Assembly (NCBI GenBank): GCA_000403315.2
Contig: KE159636.1
Span: 1,587,740-1,651,739, forward strand
DNA length: 64,000 nucleotides
Direction: 5' to 3'
Origin: Lachnospiraceae bacterium A2
GTDB taxonomy: Bacteria > Bacillota > Clostridia > Lachnospirales > Lachnospiraceae
The position numbers and the translations under genes were made by a program. The notes below the pieces were generated by a model, which was not told where the DNA came from, made no database searches, and worked only from the letters and a program-made list of their open reading frames with translations. Numbering within the stretch: the stretch's first letter is position 1; each line of letters begins with the position of its first letter. Below are positions 26,218 to 35,200 of the stretch, piece after piece.

Positions 26218-26229
26218 CTGTGCCCCTCC

Positions 26230-27120
26230 TTAAAATTCTAATGGTTCCCGCTTTGTGACAAAGCTGATGACTGCAGCAAGGCCAAAGGAAAACAGGAATA
26301 CCACAACGCCGATTGCCATGCCGTACCCGTAAGAGGAATTGGTGTATGCCTGGTTGTACATGTAGCTTAAGAATACATCCGTAGCCCCGTCCGGCCCGCC
26401 ATTGGTGAGTACTTTTACAAGCTGGAAGCTTAAGTTGATGGTACTGATGACAAAAAAGGATAAGGTAGTCCTGATATTTGTCCAAATCAAAGGCAGGGTA
26501 ATGGAAAAGAACTGCTGGATATGGTTTGCCCCCTCCAAATCGGCTGATTCATAAATGCTGGCCGGGATGCTTGCCATGCTGGCCATATACATTACCATAT
26601 AATAGCCGATTGCCTGCCAGACCAGTGCGATTACTAAACTGAAAATAACGATTTTCTGATCGCCCAGCCAGAGAATCGGGTCTTTCTCTCCCCGGAATAT
26701 ACCAAGGACGCTGTTTAACAGGCCGTTGGTAGGATCGTAAATCGCAGAAAAGATAGCCGAAATAATAACGATTGACAGTATATTTGGGATATAAAATATG
26801 ATCCTGAAAAAATTTTCCCCCTTGATTTTTTCACGGGAAATAATCGCTGCAAAAATAAGGGAAAAGGAAATCGTAATTACTGTCACACAGACCACCAGAA
26901 GGATGGAATTCTGGAAGGTGCGCAGGAATTTTGTGTCTGCCAACAGCGTTTTAAAATTATTAAGCCCGATAAATTCTTTTGAATTTGAAAAGCCACCCCA
27001 TTTGTAAAGCGACATTTTAAAGATATTGAAGGTGGGAACCAGCATAAAAATAATAAATAATATGACAGCAGGCGCCACGCATACCCCAATAAAAACGCTT
27101 CTTGCTTTACTTTTTTTCAC
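26230..27120 (-). CDS. CUT1 carbohydrate ABC transporter permease (MalF-type)
   Basis: First membrane subunit of the importer, 296 aa with six membrane segments. The EAA loop reads IYESADLEGANHIQQFFSIT (about 187-206). TNGGPDGATDVFLSYMY near 240-256 is like the permeases of N-acetylglucosamine/chitobiose-type systems, but the substrate cannot be settled from this. A hairpin between this gene and the upstream binding-protein gene probably lowers permease expression relative to the binding protein. Confidence 0.9.
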   Translation of the reverse strand: MKKSKARSVFIGVCVAPAVILFIIFMLVPTFNIFKMSLYKWGGFSNSKEFIGLNNFKTLLADTKFLRTFQNSILLVVCVTVITISFSLIFAAIISREKIKGENFFRIIFYIPNILSIVIISAIFSAIYDPTNGLLNSVLGIFRGEKDPILWLGDQKIVIFSLVIALVWQAIGYYMVMYMASMASIPASIYESADLEGANHIQQFFSITLPLIWTNIRTTLSFFVISTINLSFQLVKVLTNGGPDGATDVFLSYMYNQAYTNSSYGYGMAIGVVVFLFSFGLAAVISFVTKREPLEF

Positions 27121-27180
27121 ATTTCATACCTCCGTTCCTGTTTGCCAGCTATTTTGCTGCCAGCGTTATGTAAAAGAGAA

Positions 27181-27214
27181 GGGCGTCCCAAAGGCAGAAA
27201 CCTTCGGAACGCCC
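27181..27214 (-). terminator. intercistronic attenuator between binding protein and permease genes
   Basis: GGGCGT and ACGCCC with CAAAGG/CCTTCG form a GC-rich stem, followed on the minus strand by TTCTCTTTTA. Such hairpins keep the binding-protein transcript more abundant than the permease part. Confidence 0.6.
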
Positions 27215-27223
27215 CCTGTCTTT

Positions 27224-28669
27224 TTATTCCATTGCACCCCGTAATTGGTCGCTTACTTCCTCTACGGCTGCCTGCCATTCTGCCACTGTCTTGTCGCCGC
27301 TTACGATGCTGTTTACGGTTTCAAATAAAGTGTCTTTCATGGAAACGCCTTCTACCGGGTTAGTAGCTGCAAAGCCGCCCATAACAGCGGTTGCGCCATT
27401 GTCATAAATGCTGTAGAACAATTTGTTGTCGCCTTCTAAAGTATCGCTGATGCCAACGATTGGCTGGATTGCATTAGATTCTGCAAAAATCTTTGCTGCT
27501 TCATCAGAGTACATATAAGCGACGAATTCTTTTGCCATATCCTGGTTTGCTGCCTGTGCAGGAATCCACATCTGCTCAAAGAAGGTAAAGGAGCTTCCTT
27601 TTTCCCCTGCATTTACTGCAGGAACTGCCATAAAGCCCCATTCAAATCCATCAGCCCTGGGAGCCTCTGCCATTTCGCCAACCAGCCATGTGCCGTTGGG
27701 GCAGAAGATTGCTTTGTTGTCAAGGATTAACTGCTGGTTCTTTGTGAAGCCTTCGTCGTTTGCATTTGCAACGGTTGTGCTTTCCGTATATTCTGCCAGT
27801 TTGCCAATAAGTTCAAATACTTTTGTTGCTTCCGGGCTTTCCCAGATACCATCTTCGTAAGACATGCACTTATTGTAGAAGTCAGACCCGCCGGAGGATG
27901 CTAAAAGCGCATAGGTAAATGCGTCAAAGTACCCTGTGGTAGGATAGGTGAATAAAGCGATGCCTTCTGCTTTGGCTTTGTCGCCTAACGCCCACATTTC
28001 ATCCCATGTAGTAGGAACGTCCCAGCCTTTTTCTTTCAGCAGGCCTGCATTATAGAATAATCCGCAGGGGCTGTAGAACATGGGTGCATAATAGGTGTTG
28101 TCGTCGCCTGGGTATGGGTTCGTCCCAAGGGTATCAAGGAACCCGGGGATTACTTTTTCCTTAACGGTAACATCTTCGCCGGGAACTTTCATGTCAAGCA
28201 CGTCAGTTAAGGGAAGGAGGCCCTTTTCTTTTGTCAAGGTTTCTGTCAGGCCGGCTTCACGGCCAGTTGCAAGATGCACAACGTCCGGGTAATCCCCAGC
28301 GCGCATGTTGCCGCTGATTACGTCCTCAAGTTTTTTGTCAACGGTAAGCTCTACTTTTACGCCAGGATGGGAAGCTTCGAAAGCTTCTGCAATTTTTGTC
28401 CACATGTCAGCGCCGTAACCGCTTTCCAGCGCTGCTACCTTCAAGGTCTGGTCTGCTGCGTCGCTGGTGTCGCCGCCTTCCGCTTCGTCAGAACCTTCTG
28501 TTTCGTCAGAGCCTTCTGTATTGGCATCGTCTGCCTTGCTGTCGTCTGTGTCGTTGCTTTCTGTGCCTTTATCATCGGATGCAGCGTTGTTGTTTCCGCT
28601 TCCGCAGCCTGCAAGCAGGGTTGTGGCCATAGCGCCAGCCAGTAAAATTGAAAGTATTTTTCTTTTCAT
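27224..28669 (-). CDS. sugar-binding lipoprotein of a CUT1 ABC importer (481 aa)
   Basis: The frame is open from 28720 but the true start is the ATG at 28669: GGGAGGAAATAAA precedes it and a lipoprotein signal begins there (KRKILSILLAGAMATTLLAGCG, lipobox LLAGC). An acidic Asp/Glu/Ser/Thr linker (about 30-70) tethers the two-lobed binding domain (about 75-481) with MFYSPCGLFYNAG, PTTWDEMWALGDKAK and FTYPTTGYFDAFTYALL. These segments resemble NgcE-type GlcNAc/chitobiose binding proteins, a weak substrate hint. A promoter and a palindromic operator lie upstream. Confidence 0.9.
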   Translation of the reverse strand: MKRKILSILLAGAMATTLLAGCGSGNNNAASDDKGTESNDTDDSKADDANTEGSDETEGSDEAEGGDTSDAADQTLKVAALESGYGADMWTKIAEAFEASHPGVKVELTVDKKLEDVISGNMRAGDYPDVVHLATGREAGLTETLTKEKGLLPLTDVLDMKVPGEDVTVKEKVIPGFLDTLGTNPYPGDDNTYYAPMFYSPCGLFYNAGLLKEKGWDVPTTWDEMWALGDKAKAEGIALFTYPTTGYFDAFTYALLASSGGSDFYNKCMSYEDGIWESPEATKVFELIGKLAEYTESTTVANANDEGFTKNQQLILDNKAIFCPNGTWLVGEMAEAPRADGFEWGFMAVPAVNAGEKGSSFTFFEQMWIPAQAANQDMAKEFVAYMYSDEAAKIFAESNAIQPIVGISDTLEGDNKLFYSIYDNGATAVMGGFAATNPVEGVSMKDTLFETVNSIVSGDKTVAEWQAAVEEVSDQLRGAME

Positions 28670-29348
28670 TTTATTTCCTCCCAAAACATGTTGTTGAGTC
28701 ATAAACTGGAAACCGAACACCCATCTGGCCAGATGAAATGGTATACCACAGTATTCGTCATTCCGTTTTGTTTATTTAGGAATTATAACATAACATTTAT
28801 TAGGATTCAATAACAAAAATAAAATTTACAGAAATTTTATCGTGGAATTTGCACTAATTTTGGATAAATATTCATTTTTTTTGTGCATTTTTCTAAAAAA
28901 CAAGAAATTCTGCGATGTGTTATAGATGCAATACCAATCATATTCCCGTCAAAAAAGTGCACCAGCGTAATTTTGTTGCTGATGCAGAGCCGTAATGATA
29001 ATGCTAAAGTAGGAGAGGATGCCAGCCTTTGCGGCCATAGGTTTTGCCGAATAGAAGCATAATCGCCGTAAAGTACCGTCCTTTCTGTGGCTGGAAAATA
29101 GAAATAAATGGTAAACGGTTGCATTGAAGCAGGCGCTATGTTTTTCATATTATATTATAGTTTTAAGGAAAAATCTGTGAAAGTTCTGTGAAATAGGAAG
29201 GGCTGCTACAAAAATGGGAGCTTGCAACATATAGCAACAGTGTAACAATATTGGTGCCAGATGTTGTGTAGTTTTCCCATGTTGCAGCAGCCACTTTCAG
29301 CTCCTTATAGTCTCTATACACAGCTCATAAGGGAGCATATGGATGGGT
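28670..29348. other. 679-bp gap: ABC operon control region and structured repeats, no convincing gene
   Basis: It contains the ABC operon promoter and palindrome. A 103-codon minus-strand frame at 28837-29148 has no ribosome site and unremarkable composition; I do not call it. GGTAAACGGTTGCA near 29108 resembles a CcpA cre box with one mismatch. Inverted repeats occur at 29201-29292 (GGCTGCT/AGCAGCC and ATGGGA/TCCCAT) and 29300-29338 (GCTCCTTAT/ATAAGGGAGC), likely terminators for the gene at 29349-29966. Confidence 0.5.
28722..28810 (-). promoter_or_regulatory. promoter and palindromic operator of the sugar ABC operon
   Basis: Minus strand: TTGAAT (28810-28805), 17-base spacer, TATAAT (28787-28782). 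CATCTGGCCAGATG (28722-28735) is a perfect 14-bp palindrome in the leader, well placed for a LacI-type or other dimeric repressor (inference). Confidence 0.6.
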
Positions 29349-29966
29349 TTATGCTGTTTCTGTTGTTTCGTCTGTTGTCTTTCCAGCCCATTCGTCAAAC
29401 TTATCCATCACTGCGTCATAAGTCTGCTGGGAAATGCCTGGCAGCTTGGAGCCCCATGCCCCTGTTGCAGCCTTAAAGCCTTTTTCAAATGCAGCCCTCA
29501 TTTCTTCTGCTTTGGAAGAATCGCCGCCAGTCAGAGCCTTTGCAAATTCAACGATGCGGTCGGAGGTCTGCTTTACGCCCCAGTATCCGTCTTCTGCAAT
29601 GTCTGCCTGCGCCTGTGCCTTAACGTCTGCGCTTACGGTAAAGTTGCCTTTTGCAAGGAAGCGCCACATGTCATCGGCTTGGCCGATTTTGCTTCCCTGG
29701 CTGGTCATCATCTTCTCTACTAAGCTTTTCAGTTGGGCAGTCCTTTGTTCCGTATCCCGTTTCATACGTGCAACGATGTCGCTCTTGGAATAAATGCCCT
29801 TGCTGGAAGATGGCTTGGCAGTGCTGCCTTTTTCATATACAGCGCCGTTGCTGCTGGAAGTGTCTTTGGAAGTATTGGTGTTCTCAGCAGCTTTTGCTGT
29901 GTTTGATTTGGCAGGTGCGGTATAAGCCGCAGTACTGTTTACACTGTTCACACTGTTTACGCTCAT
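29349..29966 (-). CDS. hypothetical protein (205 aa) behind a sigma-D-like promoter
   Basis: The N-terminus MSVNSVNSVNSTAAY and a Ser/Thr/Asn/Lys-rich stretch to about residue 60 look disordered; no signal peptide is present. The remaining ~140 residues form a compact-looking domain (DIVARMKRDTEQRTAQLKSLV; DDMWRFLAKGNFTVS; EDGYWGVKQTSDRIVEFAKALTGGD; MRAAFEKGFKAATGAWG). I recognise no catalytic motif. It starts after AAGGAGGGG, and a CCGATATAAT box with an upstream TTAA suggests transcription with the motility genes. A surface or flagellum-associated role is possible, by inference from the promoter only. Confidence 0.75.
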   Translation of the reverse strand: MSVNSVNSVNSTAAYTAPAKSNTAKAAENTNTSKDTSSSNGAVYEKGSTAKPSSSKGIYSKSDIVARMKRDTEQRTAQLKSLVEKMMTSQGSKIGQADDMWRFLAKGNFTVSADVKAQAQADIAEDGYWGVKQTSDRIVEFAKALTGGDSSKAEEMRAAFEKGFKAATGAWGSKLPGISQQTYDAVMDKFDEWAGKTTDETTETA

Positions 29967-30042
29967 AATGTTGCCCCTCCTTGGCGAAACTATCTGGTTA
30001 TCCGTAACCTATGTGCTAATTTTTCAGTTACTCTCATCTATT

Positions 30043-30069
30043 ATATCGGAAAAAAAAGGGAGAAATTAA
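30043..30069 (-). promoter_or_regulatory. sigma-D (sigma-28)-like promoter
   Basis: Minus strand TTAA (30069-30066), 16-base spacer, CCGATAT (30049-30043), upstream of the gene at 29349-29966. CCGATAT is the -10 form used by Bacillus SigD; the -35 departs from TAAA by one base. Confidence 0.55.
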
Positions 30070-30137
30070 CACTTTCCCACGATTCATTTCCGCAGGCGAC
30101 AGGCCAGGCAGGCGCGGACAGTTAGTGGCTGCCTGGA

Positions 30138-31907
30138 TTAGCCCTTCTGTACCTTCCGGATAAAATCATAATTGCTGTCCTTTGCTTCCACAAAGCCGGT
30201 GACAGGGGTAGTGATGCCGGAAAAATCGTGGAAATTGACAAAGGCGTTTTTTATCTCCTGGATGCGCCCTGCATCAAGGCTTCTGCGAAAGGCGATGGCG
30301 TCTTTCTGGATATTCCCAGTGGTGGAAATGATGGAAAGGCAGGACATGTCCGTGCCGGATTCCTGCATTTTCTCATAGGCTTCGTTGTAGGTTGCCCCAG
30401 CGTCAAATTCCCCGTTGATGACGCCATAGAGTACCTGGTCGTGGCTGCCTGCAAAGGAAACCTTGGAAAATATATTTTCTGGGTCAAGGCCGGCTTCTTT
30501 TATGCTGTGCCTTGCATACAGGTAGCCGGATGCACTGTTTTTGTCTACATAGGCAAATGACTTGCCGGATAAGTCCTGCAGGGATGCAATGCCGGAGTCC
30601 TTCCGGGCTATAATGTAGCCGTTGTAATAATCCTTTCCGTTAATCAGCGGGGTAGCCACCGGATCCAGCGGCGTCATTTCAGCCGCAGTGATATAGGCGA
30701 AGGGGGAGAACCAGCCGCCATCTATGTTGCCTTTTTTGATCTGCTCCCCAAGGGAGAGGTAATCTTTTACAATCATCAGCCTTACTTTCAGGCCAAGGGA
30801 ACTAAAAATACGGGCCAGCAGGGGCTGGTACATTTTCTTAATCTCGTCCGGCGAGGTAAAAGGGTTGATGCCGATGACGATTTCATTGCTGCCTTTGATG
30901 GAGCACATGCTGTACTGGATGTTTTCGCACATGGAACTGATATTGTCACAGCAGGTGAGCAGCGTGTCCGTCTGCTTCTGGTGCTGGGTAATCAGCGCAA
31001 TGGAGTCATAGGACTGCCCTGCAGAGGAAGAAATAATGTCCGTCAGCTTGTCCAAAGCTTTCTTTACATCCGCAGATACATCCAAATTTGTCTGGGAAAC
31101 GGCTGTCAGGTTTTCCATATTCCGCTTGATGTCTGTCAGGGAGTCATGGGCTCCTGTCAGGATGCCCACCGTGCCTTCCACAAACCCGTTGAGCTTCTGG
31201 ATGGACTCCTCGGAATGTTTGGCGGAAGTATGGCTGCTTTGGATATTTTCTTCCAGATCCTTTACAATTTCCTCAATTTCGTTGATAAAGGAATCCGTTT
31301 CCTCAGAAAGCTTCCCCACTTCCCCGGCTACAATGGCGAATGCTTTCCCCGCTTCCCCAGCGTGGGCGGCGGTGATGGATGCATTTAGGGACAGCAGGGT
31401 GGTTTCCTCGGAAATGTTTTTGATATATTCCACGATTTTGTGGATGCTTTGTGAGGATTCCAGCAATTTCAGGTTGGTTTCCTGGGTAGTATGCAGGGCT
31501 TCCGTCAAATCCCGGAGCATACGGTATGTGTCTTCGATGGTTTCCCTTTTTTCTGTAATATTTTTTAAAACAGTGTCGGCTTTTTCTTCCACAAGCTGGA
31601 TGTGCCCGTTCATGGTTTCACTGTTCTGGTTGACTTGCTGGAGTTTTTCTTCCACGAATGTGGCCTGCTCTAAATTTTCCACAGAGCAGTTTGCAATTTT
31701 CTGGTTGTTGTCCACAAGGGTGGAAAAGGCTTCTTTGTTCTGCTTGGCAATCCAAAGGAGGTGTTCCGTATCAAAGCCCATGTTTTCTAACATATCGCTG
31801 ATTTCAGCAATGGCCTGCCCCTGTTCCCCGTCGGGGCCGGCGTGTGCAGGGGATTGCTGCGGTTTTGGCTGTGGTTTTGAAAAAATATTTTTAAACAAGT
31901 GATTCAA
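30138..31907 (-). CDS. soluble chemoreceptor fused to a C-terminal PhnD-like substrate-binding domain
   Basis: 589 aa without a signal peptide or membrane segment. Residues about 30-335 form a long helical methyl-accepting signalling domain with the conserved hairpin tip (NISEETTLLSLNASITAAHA...AFAIVAGEVGKLSEET, about 163-205), which contacts CheA/CheW. From about 343 (IVIGINPFTSPDEIKKMYQP) to the end is a PhnD/SsuA-type periplasmic-binding fold with GGWFSPFAYI, SGKSFAYVDKNSASGYLYA and DAGATYNEAY. In most systems that domain is extracytoplasmic and separate; here it would sit in the cytosol. It is transcribed from a good sigma-A promoter. Confidence 0.88.
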   Translation of the reverse strand: MNHLFKNIFSKPQPKPQQSPAHAGPDGEQGQAIAEISDMLENMGFDTEHLLWIAKQNKEAFSTLVDNNQKIANCSVENLEQATFVEEKLQQVNQNSETMNGHIQLVEEKADTVLKNITEKRETIEDTYRMLRDLTEALHTTQETNLKLLESSQSIHKIVEYIKNISEETTLLSLNASITAAHAGEAGKAFAIVAGEVGKLSEETDSFINEIEEIVKDLEENIQSSHTSAKHSEESIQKLNGFVEGTVGILTGAHDSLTDIKRNMENLTAVSQTNLDVSADVKKALDKLTDIISSSAGQSYDSIALITQHQKQTDTLLTCCDNISSMCENIQYSMCSIKGSNEIVIGINPFTSPDEIKKMYQPLLARIFSSLGLKVRLMIVKDYLSLGEQIKKGNIDGGWFSPFAYITAAEMTPLDPVATPLINGKDYYNGYIIARKDSGIASLQDLSGKSFAYVDKNSASGYLYARHSIKEAGLDPENIFSKVSFAGSHDQVLYGVINGEFDAGATYNEAYEKMQESGTDMSCLSIISTTGNIQKDAIAFRRSLDAGRIQEIKNAFVNFHDFSGITTPVTGFVEAKDSNYDFIRKVQKG

Positions 31908-32257
31908 TCCTTTCTTTCAAGCTATGCCTGTCAGGCAATATGGCAATTTTTACTAAAAATAGTATAACATCTAAAAGATTTTTATGCAAGGCGCACAGGT
32001 GAAATTTATTTCCGCCAGCAATGGGCCAGGCAGCCGCGCTCGCGCGGATATTTGGCTGTTTTTTGCATAATTGGAGGCTGTTCTGTATTTTTCAGGCAGG
32101 CTTTGGAAAGCCAGTGGGAATAAAATAAGAATTAATAATGAATCAGATTAAATATATTAATTATACTAATCAAAAATCACATGCTATACTATAGGAAAAT
32201 TACGCAAGATATTGTAACCTTATACTACAACAACAAACCAAACGCAGGAGGGAACAA
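31908..32257. other. 350-bp divergent intergenic region between the chemoreceptor and purL
   Basis: It holds the minus-strand chemoreceptor promoter (TTGCAT 31989-31984, 17-base spacer, TATACT 31966-31961), a degenerate dispersed repeat (32008-32057), and for purL an extended -10 TGCTATACT (32182-32190) without a clear -35. The purL leader is short and I see no purine riboswitch. Confidence 0.55.
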
Positions 32258-35200
32258 ATGAGCAATGTCAGACGAATTTTTGTAGAAAAGAAACTGGATT
32301 TTGCAGTCCAGGCAAAGGAGATGCTTTCGGAAATTAAAAGTTACCTGGGCATTCAGTCAGTGACTGGCGTGCGGGTGCTCATCCGCTACGATGTGGAGCA
32401 TATTTCTGAGGAAACTTACCAGAAAGCGTTGGCTGCGGTGTTTTCCGAGCCTCCCGTAGACAATGTTTACCAAGAGGAATTTGAAGCCGGGGACGCGCAG
32501 GTATTCAGCGTGGAATATTTGCCGGGGCAGTACGACCAGCGGGCGGATTCTGCGGAACAGTGCGTGAAGCTGCTCAATGAAAATGAAACACCCATCATCC
32601 GTTCCGCCACCACCTATGTGATTGAGGGGGAAGTCAGCAGCAGCCAGCTTGACGCCATCAAAAAACACTGCATCAACCCTGTGGATTCCCGGGAAACTGG
32701 CCTGGAAAAGCCGGAAACGCTGCTGGATGAGTTTGAGGAGCCAGAAGACGTGAAAATAATGGATGGGTTTACCGCCATGCCGGAGCAGGAACTTAAGGGA
32801 CTTTACGGTTCCCTTGGGCTTGCCATGACTTTTCAGGATTTCCTGCACATCCAGAATTATTTTAAAGGGGAGGAAAAACGTGACCCTTCCATGACGGAAC
32901 TCCGGGTGCTGGACACTTATTGGTCCGACCACTGCCGCCACACCACTTTTTCCACGGAATTAAAGGAAGTGTCCTTTGGGGAAGGGTTTTACCAGAAACC
33001 CATGAAAGACACGTATGAGGACTACCTGAATACCCATAAAGAACTGTACCAGGGCTGTGAGGACAAGTTTGTCTGCCTGATGGACCTTGCCTTGATGGCT
33101 ATGAAGCGGCTGAAAAAAGAAGGGAAGCTGGAAGACCAGGAGGAATCGGAGGAGATCAATGCCTGCTCTATTGTAGTCCCTGTAGAAGTGGATGGGAAGA
33201 CAGAAGAATGGCTGGTAAATTTCAAAAATGAAACCCATAACCACCCCACGGAAATTGAGCCGTTCGGCGGTGCGGCAACCTGCCTGGGCGGCGCTATCCG
33301 CGACCCCCTTTCCGGGCGGACTTATGTATACCAGGCCATGCGGGTGACTGGTGCAGCAGACCCAACGGCATCGGTAAAAGATACCCTGGAGGGTAAGCTT
33401 CCCCAGAAAAAACTGGTGCGGGGGGCAGCCCATGGCTACAGCTCCTATGGCAACCAGATTGGGCTGGCTACCGGGTATGTAAAAGAAATTTACCATCCCA
33501 ACTATGTGGCAAAACGCATGGAAATCGGGGCAGTGATGGGGGCAGCCCCAAGGCGTGCCGTGCAGCGGCTGACTTCCGACCCCGGGGACATAATTATCCT
33601 TCTGGGGGGCCGTACCGGGCGTGACGGGATTGGGGGCGCGACAGGGTCTTCCAAAGCCCACAACACAGAATCCACCGCAGTGTGCGGGGCAGAGGTGCAG
33701 AAGGGGAACCCTCCTACGGAGCGGAAAATCCAGCGCCTGTTCCGCCGGGAAGAAGTAGCCCACCTTATCAAGAAATGCAATGATTTCGGGGCTGGCGGCG
33801 TATCGGTGGCAATTGGCGAGCTGGCGGCAGGCCTGCGGGTCCAGTTGGATAAGGTGCCCAAAAAATATGCCGGCCTTGACGGGACGGAGCTTGCCATTTC
33901 AGAGTCCCAGGAGCGGATGGCCGTGGTGATTTCCCCGGAGGATAAGGAACAGTTCCTTTCCTATGCCAAAGAGGAAAACCTGGAAGCCGTGGAAGTGGCT
34001 GTTGTCACCGAGGAGCCAAGGCTGGTGCTGGAATGGCGCGGAAAAGAAATCGTAAATATTGCAAGGGCATTCCTGGACACCAACGGCGCCCATCAGGAAA
34101 CTTCCGTGGCTGTAGAGATCCCTTCCCAAGAAGAAAATTTCTTTGGGAAAAAGGAAATCCCAGAGGTAGCAGAGGCGCTGAAACGGGGGGACGTGAAGGA
34201 TGCATGGCTTAAAACCCTTGCTGACTTAAATGTCTGCTCCCAGAAAGGCCTGGTGGAAATGTTTGACGGATCCATTGGCGCAGGCAGCGTTTATATGCCG
34301 TATGGCGGGAAATACCAGCTCACGGAAACCCAGAGCATGGCAGCAAAGCTTCCGGTGGCGGAAGGGGACTGCGACGCCGTTACTATGATGGCGTATGGCT
34401 TTGACCCGGAGCTTTCTGCCTGGAGCCCATACCATGGGGCAGCCTATGCAGTGCTGGAATCTGTGGCAAGGATTGTGGCAGCAGGGGGGGATTACCGGAA
34501 GATACGTTTTACCTTTCAGGAGTATTTCCGCAGGATGAATGAGGAACCCAGCCGCTGGAGCCAGCCCTTTGCAGCCCTTTTGGGAGCTTACAGCGCGCAG
34601 ATAGGGTTTGGCCTGCCTTCCATTGGGGGAAAGGATTCCATGTCTGGGACATTTAATGAAATTGACGTGCCCCCTACTTTGGTTTCCTTTGCCGTGGATG
34701 TGGCAAAGGAGCAGGATATCATTACCCCAGAGTTAAAACAGCCCGGTAATAAGCTGATGATCTTTAAAGTTGCATCGGACGAATATGATTTGCCTGTATA
34801 TGGGCAGGTAATGGCCCTGTACCGCGCCATCCATACATTAATCCAGCAGAAAGCCATTGTGTCTGCCTATGCTTTGGATGGGAAAGGGATTGCGGCGGCA
34901 GTAAGCAAAATGGCTTTTGGGAATAAGCTGGGCGTCACCATGGAGCCGGATGTATGCGAGGACTGCATGTTTTCCCCGCATTTTGGGAAAATTATCGGGG
35001 AAGTTCCGGCAGGGAAAACCGATTTTGTAAAAGAAACTATTGCGAAAGCCATGGAAGGGTATGGAAAAGAGCTTGCAGAGGACAGTGGCACAACAGCCTG
35101 TGAAGGAATGGCAGAAACCGCCGGCTGTGGCCATGTATCTTATTGCAGGGTGATCGGCGAGGTGACGGATTTGCAGAAATTTGTCTATGGGGATACTGTA

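Noticed and set aside
28837-29148. 103-codon minus-strand frame upstream of the sugar ABC operon
   Set aside because: No Shine-Dalgarno, a TATAAT-like string directly at the start codon, and no recognisable domain.
31036-31902. 288-codon frame antisense to the chemoreceptor-PhnD gene
   Set aside because: Ser/Phe/Cys-rich antisense shadow of a helical protein; no ribosome site.
32100-32257. Purine riboswitch before purL
   Set aside because: The conserved purine-aptamer loop sequences are not present in the leader.
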